Shown here piece after piece: positions 1 through 11,009 of a stretch of 64,000 bases of DNA. Below the pieces are notes generated by a model, which was given only the letters and a program-made list of their open reading frames with translations, was not told the DNA's origin and made no database searches. Source of the DNA: Heterohyrax brucei. Its lineage: Eukaryota; Chordata; Mammalia; Hyracoidea; Procaviidae. Position 1 is the stretch's first letter, and each line of letters opens with the position of its first letter. Position numbers and translations under genes: made by a program. The DNA lies in contig CM053158.1 in the NCBI GenBank assembly GCA_028571685.1, forward strand, positions 53,722,001 to 53,786,000, in the 5' to 3' direction.

Positions 1-104
1 CAGTAAGGTTGGCAATTCAGATCTACCAGGCATTCCTTGGGAACTCTGTGATACAGTTCTGCTCCGTCTTACAGGGTTGCTATGGAATCAAGCTGGCAGC
101 GCTG
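1..104 (+). mobile_element. AfroSINE, 3' part (cut by window edge)
   Basis: The sequence opens inside a SINE body ('aaggttggcaattcagatct') and runs through the 'cagttctgctccgtcttacagggttgctatgg' region to a degraded tail. Its 5' head lies outside the window. Confidence 0.8.
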
Positions 105-127
105 GACAAGAAGGTAGGGTAATTAAG

Positions 128-311
128 GAGCTCTGGTGGCATAAACATTAAATGCTTGGTGGCGACCTGAGAGGGTAGTGGTTCAAACCCACCCAGCAGT
201 TTCTCCGCTCCTGTAAAGCTTACAGACCAGGAAAGCCTATGGGGCAGTTCTACTCTGTCACGTGGGGTCACTGTGAGACGGAATGACTTGACGGCACATG
301 ACAACAACACA
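128..311 (+). mobile_element. AfroSINE
   Basis: Near-complete SINE from 'ggagctctggtggc' to 'gacttgacggcacatgacaacaaca'. The body 'cctatggggcagttctactc' is well preserved. It lies 24 bases after another copy in the same orientation. Confidence 0.85.
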
Positions 312-1500
312 GAATAATAGAAGGCTGGCAGGTGCTAACAGGTGAGTGAAAAAGGAAAGCTGAGAAGACGACTTCCCTAGGTGTTTCATCTCCAGGGAGC
401 CATTGCCTTGTGGAAACCATGTCTGTCACTAGTGGATGACAATGCCAGAGTCCTTCCCTGAGGTTGTGGTCATGTGCGGTTAACTAATACAAAGCCTGGC
501 ACAGTGCTGTGTGGACTGGCCTTTGTAACTATTTCTATGGGAAAGCAAAATTTGTGCATCTGTATAAATTGACTTAGCTTCTTTTAACAGTGTTTTATGT
601 TATGACATATGAGATAGCTAGAAATATGACACATGTGAATTATGAATCATAATAAGGAAATATTCATGAACCTACTACCTAAATTAAGAACTAAGATGTC
701 CCCAATAAAACTGAAGTTGCCCGCATTTTACTTAAAACCTCTGACTCCTCCGTGCTATGTTCCTGAAGGGCCATTATCCCAAAGTTTATGATGTTTATTC
801 TCTTGCTTTCAGAATACATAGTTTCATCACATATGTATGCAACCTGACACAGTCTGGAAGTATTCCTAATTGATAGAAATTAACGTTATTGTTAACAAGT
901 ATCTTTCAAACCTACTCATCAGAATAAGAAAAGGAACAAAGTTCTGGGTGTTCCCAAAAAGAATGTGAAAAAGAAAAGCAGACATCTTCTGTAATTTGGG
1001 CAAGTTTTCATTAAAAAAAGTTTAATCATAAAATTCTTTTAGATGTGCTAGCCTCCTAAAACAGTAGCTAATTTTAACTGTTTTTCACAATGGTGTGCCG
1101 GTTGCAGAGTTAATGAAATTAAGCTGAGTTCATTTCTCTCCAGTTTTCCCTGTAAAGACAAGCTGTAACATACAAAACGCAGCATAAATACGTGGCTGCC
1201 TTTCAGGACTTGAGCCATTACTGATTTGTCACTCTGCCTCTTAACAACATATTTGTATTTTGCAAAATGTATAATTTTTTCAGCCCCGAACAAATATATT
1301 TACATAACTGTGTCTAACGAGAAATTACATTCAACTTCTCAGAAATGACAATAACTAAAACCTGAACTGCCAATTCTACTTCATTAGTGTGGTGGAAATG
1401 CATTCCAAATGTTAATAAAAATTCCAACATGCTGATAAATTAGAGCTTCTAAGGAGCATGTGACACCTTGGTTAATATATTCAACCTCAATTATATTTCT
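312..1500. other. Single-copy AT-rich sequence, no gene seen
   Basis: No repeat family or splice-bounded coding frame was recognised. Open frames are short and lack recognisable domains. Confidence 0.5.
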
Positions 1501-1539
1501 CTTCAGCACCCTGTTATCTGGAACCTTTGCTGGCAATCA

Positions 1540-1790
1540 GAGGTGCTGTTTTTCAGCGGCCAATTTTCTAGATAATGTAGCTTATCAACACTGTGGGTAA
1601 ACTTGCCAATGGAATCAGGCCGCACTGAACCACACACACGCTAATTGCATCCCTTTTTTATGCATATTTACAGACTGTCACTTCAAAGAAATCAGTGGCC
1701 CATTGAGGCACCCAGTTAGCTGGAAGAATTGCCTCTTGCAAATGAAAATTAGCAAACAAGCTAGTGATAAATATGAAATGAACAAAGTAT
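1540..1790. promoter_or_regulatory. Candidate conserved non-coding element
   Basis: Repeat-free stretch with homeodomain/POU-like words packed together: 'ctaattgcat', 'tatgcatatttac', 'cttgcaaatgaaaattagc'. It also has a CCAAT-like 'ggccaatttt'. The texture differs from the degraded repeats nearby. A regulatory role is inference only. Confidence 0.3.
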
Positions 1791-2940
1791 AAAAATACTG
1801 TTTTGTTCCGAAACTTCCTTGTCATCCCAATTTACGGTCTGCTTCCAAAGAGAAAGAGTTCTGAACACTGGATTTACCTTTTGTTTCAGATGAAGACAGA
1901 AAATTCTCTCCTAAACCCACTAACTAGGTAAAAGCCTATTAGCTTTTCCCTCTTCTCCCACGCCACCCCCATCCCAAATTTCTATTCACATAAACAGGTT
2001 ATTAAACCCCGTATTAGACTTGCTTTGGAGTTTGAATAGACAAATGACATGTTAACACTTCAGAAACAATTAACCCTGGGAACTTAATTAAGTTCTTCTG
2101 ACTTTAAGGAAGCACATTTCAAAATAATGTTTCTAAACTCTCGCAAGTTTGCTCCAGAATAGCAATGCTTTCCTTTTCTAAAGTATTCCTAAATTCTACT
2201 CAACTGCAGAAAGTTTTTTGCCTGGCTGTATACAGCTAAGGGTTATGGTGGTCCGTGCCTGCTGTAATTTGGCCACCTTGAAGCAAGTATGAAAAAGACA
2301 GGTGCCACAGAAATAACAAGAAGAAAACACAGTTTCCAGAATCCCCACTCTCTGGGCACATGTGAAATGGAAGGCGACTCAGTAACCATGCCGTGGGGGC
2401 CCGACACCAACAAAAATACTGAGATAGGGGCTGTGTGTCCATCTAAAGTCTTTTCCTGGCTTTGTAGAATAACATTTTGAACTCTTTTCCCTCGACAATG
2501 TTAGACTTGGGAAAGCATGTCATTTTAATATAAGCAGGTCATTTTAATATAATTTAGAATAAACCCCACACCAATTACATTATAAATACTTTTACATGTC
2601 CGTGCCAAACTGAGCAATTCAGAGTGGCAAAACTCAACAAACAAAGGGTACTTAAACTCTTAGCTTACAGCTAAGGTTCAAAGAGCTTTTATTTGGCTTG
2701 GAGAAGTCAGCGTCATTCCTACTGTATGTACGTCACAGTCTTTCCAGCAGGCTCCCAGAGTCTCCATCTTCACTGCTGGGTATGTGATGTCGTCTGAGAT
2801 TTTTGTTGCGTTTTGTGTCTCACAAAGCACTAGCAACAACATAAATATTGATTAAAAGGCTGTGAAGAAATGTCTATTTTAAGAAATACACTACACCTAC
2901 ATACCGACTGCTCATTTCTTTCACGAGAAAAGCTGGGTTC
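1791..2940. other. Single-copy sequence, no gene seen
   Basis: No repeat identified apart from a small local duplication of 'gtcattttaatata' at 2519-2552. Overlapping short frames on both strands (around 2236-2480) carry no recognisable domain. Confidence 0.45.
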
Positions 2941-2945
2941 TTTAG

Positions 2946-2977
2946 TCAATTAGTGCTTATCTGCAGGCACTAATTGA
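2946..2977. promoter_or_regulatory. Inverted repeat of homeodomain-like sites
   Basis: Arms TCAATTAGTGC (2946-2956) and GCACTAATTGA (2967-2977) are perfect 11-base reverse complements around a 10-base spacer 'ttatctgcag'. Each arm holds a TAATTG/CAATTA core typical of homeodomain binding. A further 'caattg' follows at 2981-2986. The surrounding 150 bases contain no recognised repeat. The enhancer role is inferred. Confidence 0.4.
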
Positions 2978-2989
2978 GGCAATTGTTTT

Positions 2990-4130
2990 ACATCATTTTG
3001 CGAACTGCAGTGTGTAATGGCATGTTTGTCTGGCTGTCTCCCTGGCCTCACTAGGTGCTCCCTGAAGACAGAAACCTAGTTTTCTGGAAAGTGGACTAAG
3101 ACGCAGTAGATCCCATTATCTATGAGTTCATGGTGTAGAGAGGTGGATGGTGGGTTTGAAAGTATGATGTACAGGGAGAAGAACTAAGAAGTATAAGCTA
3201 CAAAGAAGGGACCCATTTATCTGGTTGAAGAGCACTGGAAGGAATTACACAATCACACAGCAACCAGAGAAAGAAAGATCTCACCCAGCAGGGAAAGATA
3301 TTTCAGGCAGATCAAACCACACAAGAAAAATAAGATTAAATGGACCATTCTTGGAGGAGAAATTGTCAGTGAGACAAAAGCTGAGGTTGTACCACGGAGG
3401 TCAGGAGGAAAAAGACGAGAAAAGTCACACTAGATATCAACACGGTTAAAGCCATCTCCAGTCTATGTAGGACAGTGTCACTCTCCCCTTTTGTGCATTT
3501 TTATTTGGGGAAGGCACAGCGTGAAGAAGGCTGTTTGGGAACTTCACGAAGAGAAACCTGCTTGTGAAGACGGGCTAAAAAGGTGTTGGGATTACAGGAA
3601 AGTTTGTAACAGTTTTTATTTTTACAGAAGTACTGTAATGCTATCCTGTCACATAAACGCAAATGCACACAATGTTTGTGTAGAGTTTGTTTATAACACA
3701 ATTGTAAAACACATAGGAAGTCATAGCACATTGCTTTATATAAGTCACACTAGTTATAGAGAGGCATGTCTCAATCAGTTATAAATCTAAATAACATTAA
3801 TATTTCCCTAGGAGTCAAAATAATATGAATACATTTCCTTGTTTCCTAAAGGGACAAATTGAAATTTGGCTCAATCGTTAGACCTCAAAATATTCAGAGA
3901 AAAAGATAGTAATTGTATCTAATGTGTCTTAAAGGTTTGTCTGAAAACCTAGTTTATGAAAATGGTTTTCATCTGTAACATTCAAAAACTGCCCTTGTGA
4001 ATGAGCAAAAATAGTACAAAAGATAAAGAGTTATACGTAATATCAAAGCTAATCAGTTGTTTGGGGTGAAAATTTTTTCAGTTGATTAACAGCATCATTC
4101 ACTATTTCTTAGGTATCTTATAACACTACT
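2990..4130. other. Single-copy sequence, no gene seen
   Basis: No interspersed repeat was recognised. Open frames at 3225-3449 and 3491-3784 have no domain, and frames on the opposite strand overlap them, so they are treated as chance. Confidence 0.45.
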
Positions 4131-4149
4131 GCTCCTACAAAATAAAAGG

Positions 4150-4360
4150 CAAAATAGTAACAATAGCCCCTAATAATTTTAGCACACTCGCAATCTGTCA
4201 AGAACTGTGTGGAGACTTCCAGTTTCCCACCTCACCTTCACAACTTTTCTGTGAAGTGAGTGTCTTCAGCACGATTTTATAAAGCAAGACATTGAGGTAA
4301 ATTTTCTGACCATGGTTGTAAACTAGTTAAGGGCAGGACCAGGATTCCTATGCAGGTCAT
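4150..4360 (-). mobile_element. MIR SINE (antisense), degraded
   Basis: Matches the MIR core read backwards: '...cctcaccttcacaacttttctgtgaagtgag...gattttataaagcaagacattgagg...aactagttaagggcaggaccaggattc'. Strongly diverged, as expected for a mammal-wide repeat. Confidence 0.6.
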
Positions 4361-4589
4361 TTCAAAATGAGCATGGTTGGATTCTGTCTGGGAAGGAAAG
4401 AAACAAAGGAGGAAACGGGGAAAGAGAGAGACTGCTTGGAAAAAGACAGAAGAAGGTAAAGAGGGAGAAATGGGAAGAAAAGCCAGCTGAACCAAGGACT
4501 TCATTTTCCTGTTCCTGTAACATCTGACACCCACTATTTCCCATTCGTTGCATTTTATTTTTACTTTCATGAGTTGCAATAGACCAGCT

Positions 4590-4665
4590 TCAACGGAAAC
4601 ATGTCTGATAGACTGTAAGCTTTCTGAGAACAGAGACTACATCTATGTTGGTCACCTGTGTGTCC
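4590..4665 (+). mobile_element. L2 LINE 3' fragment
   Basis: 'gactgtaagctttctgagaacagagac...tgtgtcccag' matches the L2 3' end, whose usual form is 'agactgtaagctccttgagggcaggg'. It lies inside a 122-codon open frame that is therefore not believed. Confidence 0.6.
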
Positions 4666-4919
4666 CAGATGACTACCACTTTTTAGCTAGCTATTCTCAT
4701 GTACCACATGACCTCAAAACACGTGTCAATGCCTGCAAGGATGAACAATTTTATTCCACTGTATGTTCACCTTTGCAATCACAGTTTACGTCCACAGGTA
4801 TAGATGATTTGCAGTTGTCGTTAGCAAGACTGAAGTACACATGGCCATTGGCACCCCATGCTGTAGCGGTGACTCGGTTTCTGGTTTATCTCCAACTGGA
4901 CACTGTGCCAACTTAAAAG

Positions 4920-6200
4920 AAGAAGTCAAGTCCCTCTGCCTTCTCTTAACTTTTTACAATAAATTTCTCTATGAGGCAATTTGAAGATGATGTCACAAAT
5001 GGAAATTTTCACAACCCTCAGCATTCTACAGGTCAAATCTCACTTTATTATTATTTTTTATCTCCAAATTTTTATATTATCCAATTAAGAAAGCTTTTTA
5101 ATGGCACTATCACCTTACTTCATGTAATTAATCGAGAAATCATTGGTTTCAATATGTAAACTTTTGCTCCATATTCAAATTTGTAGATTTACATATTTCT
5201 GTCATAATGAAAATAAGAAGTTAAAATTGTATGTCAAAAACATGAACCCCAAGTATGACTTTTTCACTGTTTCTTTTGTTAACCTTCATCAAACACTGGT
5301 TTTGTACTGATATCTTCTTTAAAACCAAGTACTATTCTTTTCCTTTTCAGGAAAGGAGCAATTGTTCTTGTTGGTAAATTTTACCTTTATTCTCAGAGTT
5401 TTCTTTCTCTCACTGGCCAGGAGGAGGGATTTTCTTTGTGTTACTATTATTCAAGGGACCCACAGGATGGAGGCTGAACACAGAATAAACTCTGGCTCAG
5501 AAAAAAAGCAAAGGTGTTGTTTGATGGGGATGGCTTTGGAAGGTTCGCTGAGGTCAGCGCAGAATAAACAGAACTGGAACTAACTTGGGAGCTAGAATAT
5601 TCTCAAGAGCAAGCAGTCAAGCTGGAAGCCCAAACAAAACAGAATGTCCTGAACATCTATTTTATTTTCATTTCAGGAATTAAGAACACCTTAGCCTTCA
5701 CTGATTGTTTTGATCTGGACAGTCCGTTTAAAATTTTGGTAAACACAGAGGACTAACCTGGCACAACTCTGATAAAATGTGAAAATGTAAAGCGTTTACT
5801 TAGTATTTAGTGGAAACAACTGCAAAGAGGGAAGACATAAAAAAGAAGAGAAATAGCTTGGAAATTTTTCAAAAATTAGGTAAAATGTAATTTGTACTGA
5901 GTATTTTTGACACAAGTCACCCTGTAATTGCCATTTCTGTAAGGTGTCTCAATTACGATAGTACAATGTGACCATTTAAATGCCTATTAAATGCCTATAC
6001 ATTTGTTGAAGGGAGGAAAAAAAAAAAAAGCCGTAACATTGTCTATTAAGTGTCAAAAAGCCTTTTCTTTAACTACAGAGGGCTTGGGCAGAACTCAGAA
6101 AATACTTCAACTAGAAAAGAAATGTTAAGAGCTACCCTTCAAACTATTGGAAAACCTATTATCAAATGTTAAAACCTTTTTTAAAAAAATCCAGGGTCCC
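4920..6200. other. Single-copy AT-rich sequence, no gene seen
   Basis: No repeat family recognised apart from poly(A) runs such as 6016-6029. Short frames have no domain. Confidence 0.45.
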
Positions 6201-6214
6201 CGGCATGACTACAT

Positions 6215-6315
6215 ATCTTTGTTTAGCAAAGATTGATCATCATTGATAGCCAGACAAAATAATACTGGAGGCAATCAAACTGCTAATTAGGAATCACAGA
6301 TGCTTAAACGAAGAA
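6215..6315. promoter_or_regulatory. Candidate conserved non-coding element
   Basis: Dense cluster of TGAT/ATCA words ('gattgatcatcattgatagcc', 'gcaatcaaactgctaattagg') that resemble PBX/HOX-type sites. No repeat was recognised here. Function is inference. Confidence 0.25.
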
Positions 6316-6319
6316 ACTG

Positions 6320-7610
6320 AAGGAGGGGCAAGTATCTGATTATGTACATTCTCTCAGAGCTAAATCCACGTTTACTTACAGAAAATCCAGGAGATGTTTC
6401 TCTTTATCACATCTCCAAGTCATAATGTCAGCACTTTCGGTGCTGCTTAGCTGTCGCTGTGCGTGAGAACCGAAAAGGGAGAAAAAGGGAAACAGCAGAA
6501 CTTTCCTTCAGAAGAAAACAGGGGAGAGAAAAAACATACATAGTGTAAATGCATAGGCAGACAACCCTTCACTCTTTCTCTCGGTTCATGGGACATAATG
6601 AGAATTAATTAGCACATTCCGAAATCATTAGCCCCAATTTCCTCTCTAATGTGTGTATCTACACAGAACCGAAGATTTCCTAAAGAAAGGAGACAGAAAC
6701 CAGAAAGCTGGGGTCAGAGGCAGATACTCAGAAGCACGTCTAAATGGTGCCCGGGGACTGTGCCTTTGTGATGCAGAATTACGAATGATGCTTTTTCACT
6801 TCCTTCATTATAAGCCACATCTTCCTCTTTTTTTTTTTTCTGTTCTAAATACAGTACCTACAAGCCCTCAAATTTCACTTCTTACAGACTTTAAACATTT
6901 AAAAATTTCTCCAAAATGCCACATGTCAGTCAAAAAAGAAAATGATTGGCTTTTAAAATTATAATTTAAAGCACATTGACTAGAGGATATGTTTTCATTA
7001 AAATTTAACCCCCCTTTGAGCTCGTGTGTCTGGAGCTTTTTGGAACATCCTGAAAACTTGGGATCCTTATGAGAAACGAGAGTTACAAAACAAAAAGCAA
7101 AGGATTGCAATTAGCAGTAGCCATGTTAATATAAGACTGTTACCTTCAATATAGATCTCAGTACAGTATTGACAGCTCATTCATTTGAAAGATACAGAAA
7201 AATCAAGAGCCAGTCTCCTCCATCTGGAAACACTCAGAAATTAAACATTTAACAAGTAAAATGTAAGTAATAAAGGAAAACTGTTCATTTTTTTTAACGG
7301 AAGTATTTTATATCCTCCAAGGGAAACCATTTTCTGTAGATAAGTGTAACATTTTTGTATTGTAAATAAGCATCTTCACATCATGGTAATATTCCCTTAA
7401 AACTTAAATTATTTTAAAAAAGTGGGATATTCAGCAAGTTAAGTCCAAACATGCAATGGCATACAGCAAAAATGAATGGCTGTTTAAACTGTATTTTGCT
7501 TTTTTCTCTGTGCCAACATTAAAAAGATTTACCTCTTGGTGTTTAAACAAACCTATACATGTGATAAAATTTCAAAGCACTATACTGAAAAAAGTATGCA
7601 TGTAAAAACT
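6320..7610. other. Single-copy sequence, no gene seen
   Basis: Contains a small hairpin CAGCAC-tttcg-GTGCTG at 6430-6446 and a purine-rich stretch around 6465-6535. No coding or RNA gene can be supported. Confidence 0.4.
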
Positions 7611-7624
7611 AATGGAATCTACAT

Positions 7625-7800
7625 AAGGTTGTGATCTACTTAATAGTTGTGTGTCAAGGTCAATTTTTTCTATTTTGATAGTATAGTATGATTATGTAAA
7701 ATGTTACCATTGAGGGAAGAAGGATGCCCAAGACTCTCCACTATTTTTACTTCTTATGAGTCTACAAGTACTTTGAAATTAAAGGTAAAACAAATAATAA
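7625..7800 (+). mobile_element. Old L1 (L1M-type) 3' end
   Basis: 'gatagtatagtatgattatgtaaaatgttaccattgaggg...ctccactatttttac...tctacaagtactttgaaattaaaggtaaaa' follows the common L1M 3' UTR and its A-rich end. Confidence 0.6.
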
Positions 7801-7812
7801 TAATAATAATTA
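7794..7812 (+). repeat. (AAT)n microsatellite
   Basis: About six 'aat' units immediately after the A-rich end of the L1 fragment. Simple repeats often arise from L1 tails. Confidence 0.7.
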
Positions 7813-8091
7813 CTTCTGTATGTATTTTATAAGTCTGAATTCCCAGACAATGTGTTGGAATTTTATAATGCAGGAATCAAATAGATACAAAAATTCAGCT
7901 ATACGAGTTTTAGAAAGATTGCTGAAAAGTTCAGAAATATATCCTTTAAGTGACTGATATCAGTGGGAAGTCTAATAAAAACATTCTTTTCAATATCCCC
8001 ATATCTCTTTCTCTGACTACTTTGTACTTACTTTGCCTCAATCTCTACCGTCTTGCTGCTCAGGCAAAATTAACATTTCCCTTATATCTCA

Positions 8092-8335
8092 TAAGCAGTA
8101 AAATTTAGTGGTTATGAGCCTATATTCAAATTGTTGCTCCTACCCTACCCTTATGACCTTGGTCAAGTCTCTTATCCCTCATAGCTCAGTTTGTTCATCT
8201 GTGAAATTGGGCCATCAAGTTGTTCTCTATCTACAACGTACATTTCTTGTTTGGGAAACAAAGCAGGTAATGGATACAAAACTCTTAACACAGTGTTTGG
8301 CATGTGGTAAACACTACCTTAGTGTCCGCTGTGAC
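8092..8335 (+). mobile_element. MIR SINE
   Basis: Sense MIR in near full length: 'gtggttatgagcc', 'gaccttggtcaagtctctta', 'cagtttgttcatctgtgaaa', then 'acagtgtttggcatgtggtaaac'. Confidence 0.75.
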
Positions 8336-8439
8336 CTAGGGTACTCCTTTAGACATAGTATCAGGAGGATGGAACCCATAATCACCTCCAGCAGTCTTAC
8401 AAAGCCAGTCCCTCTTTTTGTTAGCCTCACGGTCTAGCC

Positions 8440-8660
8440 TTTCCAGAAGCAGCAGTTCTCTTCTCCATAAAATGAGCATAACAATACAGTGTCTGCATGC
8501 AGTAAGGACCCAGCACCAGGCACTTAACATGTTTAAGTGTGTGTTGTAACTCTCTGTCTTAGTGGATAATGAGATCCCTACAGGCAAATGTCAGCCATTT
8601 TTCCATCTTCTGTCTCCTGGACTGAGCCCAGTGTCTGGCAGAAAGTAGCTGCTCCATGAA
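8440..8660 (+). mobile_element. MIR and L2 3' fragments
   Basis: 'ctcttctccataaaatgagcataacaata' and 'agcaccaggcacttaac' look like a second MIR tail. 'cccagtgtctggcagaaagtagctgctccatgaac' resembles an L2 3' end. Confidence 0.45.
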
Positions 8661-8669
8661 CATTTCCCA

Positions 8670-10600
8670 AATTTTAACCTTTTAGGCATCGAATGATTTA
8701 AAAATAAAACACTAATACTAGCCATCTAAACCATGTCACAAAGGACCATAAATGTGAAAATGACATCACGAAGCCACTCTTGTTACTGAAATGCTTTTCC
8801 TTGTAGATGATGGGATCTCAGATGTTTTCAGAAACTGAAGTTGCAAAGTAACCCTCAAAAGGGACCTTAGGTTCTGGGTTTCTAGCCACAGCAGGCATTT
8901 GCCAGTGATCCTTGCTCTGAACAGCCAAACAACGTAGCAACAAAGTGGAGACAAGTTTAATATCTAAGAAGGCTAAATAAACAGCAGTGCCTTACTTGAC
9001 TTCATTAATTTATTCAAAAGTGCTTTCAGCTAGATAACCTTCTTGAAAATGTAACAAATGCCCACAGTGACTGTCTCGCTGCCGCAGTTCTGTCACTGTT
9101 CATTCCAGCGCTCTCTCTGCTGCATTCTAAAAGGGTCCCTCAATGATGCTGAAGTCATTTAGGGGCCTGGAATATCACATTCAGGAAACGGTTGGTTTTC
9201 TGTCATAAGCCCTTATTGACTGTGACTCGAGGAACCCTCATACCGATAAATCTAACACCACAAAAATTCAATTTTTTTCCTCCCAAACAAAACCATTTGC
9301 ATTTTATTAGAAGAAATATTTCAACTCTCTCTTTTTTAACACTCTACAGATGTAGCACTCTGTGTGGGTTGTTAGAAAGTCAAGGAATATAATTTCTTGA
9401 TTAATTGCCATACACAGGATCCAAGCTATGTACAATTTTGGTAGTTAACCCCACTACCTCCCATAAGCACTTACTGCTAAACCTTCCAAATAAGCACATT
9501 GATGATAAATCACTTGGAACTGTTTAAGTGGATCAGGCCTTAAGTTATTCCTTGGGATAGAGGATGTCATTTCAAGGTGCACGGTCTACGGGAGAGAAAT
9601 TCCACTGTAAACCTTCGCCGCAGGGTCTTCCTTTCCCTTGCAGGCTTCAGGGAGTCTCAGTCAATATTTCTTATCTTATTTTTAAATATCTTGTGGTCTC
9701 AGAAATGGTTGGAGATTCAGAAATTACATCAGGGGTCTAAAGATAGACTACGGGCTTATGACTTCAATAAATGCAAGCACTTCTGTAACAGGAAAAGAAA
9801 ATGCTTGTTGGTTTTAAGACTATTAAGAATCAAAGAGCTATTTTTAGTTTGATATTTAGAGTCTATCTCCCCAAAAGCAAGTCACCGTCTTTCCTCTACC
9901 ATCCAAACTCACCTGGGTACATGAACATAAATCACAAGGATCCCCGGGTATTCAGACAGTACTAAATTCTGAGCTATGGCATCAGACTTTTGCCTACCCT
10001 ACTACAGTTTGTCTCACGACGCAGTTTCCATACTGATTGTCTCACAAGTGGGTAATTTTCCCCAGGAAGGATGGCAACAGCAGCGTTTGGGGAAAGAAGG
10101 AGCCGGTGTCCTGTGGGCCTGGTGAATACTCCACTATACCAGCCTATCTCAATGTGTTGCTCAGCACACATTTTTACAAGATGGCCTCTCTGGCAGGAAA
10201 ATTCTTCAGAACTCATTCTGTATTGCCCAGTTACGCTCCTTCTTTTCAGATATAGACAAAATATATCTTGTCTTATGTCAGACAAAATTAATCATCAATA
10301 GTAGCAAGTAACTGGATCCAAGAGCCTTCACAGCATTCATCTCTGGATTCAAGCCCTCAACAACTCTCTTTCCCTGCAAGTTCACCTTCTCTTCTTTTAA
10401 CACTAAAGATGCATTTTTCTAAATATGAATTTATTTGGGCTTCATCCAGATAATCTTCCTTTCTCTAGTTCAAAATGTAGGGAGGATATAAGAATTCTGT
10501 TATTAATGACATAAATAAGAACAAATGTTGCTAAAGTGTAAAAAAAACAGCTGTTGTTACCCTTTTCTTCAATCTCATACCCTTGTAATTCAGGGTCAAT
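8670..10600. other. Single-copy sequence, no gene seen
   Basis: No repeat recognised. The block 9055-9190 ('gtctcgctgccgcagttctgtcactg...gggcctggaatatcac') keeps several CpGs in an AT-rich setting and may be conserved. Overlapping antisense frames near 9974-10300 have no domain. Confidence 0.4.
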
Positions 10601-10608
10601 GCATAGGA

Positions 10609-10945
10609 TGGCTAGCCCTGGTGGTGTAGTGGTTAAGGGCTTCACTCACCCACTGCCATCAAATTGATACTGACTCATAGCAACCCTATAGAGCAGAGTA
10701 GAATTGCCCCATAGAATTTTCAAGGAGCACCTCATGGATTTGAACCGCTGACCTTTCGATTAGCAGGTGTAGCACTTAACCACTACACCAAAGAGCTTGA
10801 CTATTATCTAAAAGGTTGGCAGTGCAAATCTACCAGCTGCACCTGCAAAACCCTCTGGGACAGTTCTACTCTCTCCTACAGCTCCTACAGTGTTGCTATG
10901 GGTCAGATTCAACTAGATGGCAATGGATTTGACTTATAATTTTTT
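10609..10945 (+). mobile_element. AfroSINE split by another AfroSINE
   Basis: The head (10609-10646) and the body and tail (10792-10945) belong to one sense SINE. They are separated by an antisense copy flanked by an 11-base near-duplication. Confidence 0.8.
10647..10791 (-). mobile_element. AfroSINE nested in a SINE
   Basis: Antisense copy ('gatactgactcatagcaaccctatagagcagagtagaattgcccc...'). It is flanked by agggcttcact (10636-10646) and agagcttgact (10792-10802), a target-site duplication with two mismatches. Confidence 0.8.
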
Positions 10946-10949
10946 ATTA

Positions 10950-11005
10950 GGGTGGCTTTGAGTCAGAACTGACTTGACAGCAAAAGGCTTCATTTGGCTT
11001 TTAAT
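10950..11005 (+). mobile_element. AfroSINE tail fragment
   Basis: 'gggtggctttgagtcagaactgacttgacagcaaaaggctt' is a second SINE 3' end directly behind a complete copy. It is either tail-only or a local duplication. Confidence 0.6.
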
Positions 11006-11009
11006 GTAT

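Noticed and set aside
4548-4916. 122-codon plus-strand frame
   Set aside because: It includes an L2 3' end and shows no domain.
10609-10945. Regularly repeated short motifs as a possible CRISPR-like array
   Set aside because: The recurring words are SINE tails and bodies in both orientations; the context is mammalian, not prokaryotic.
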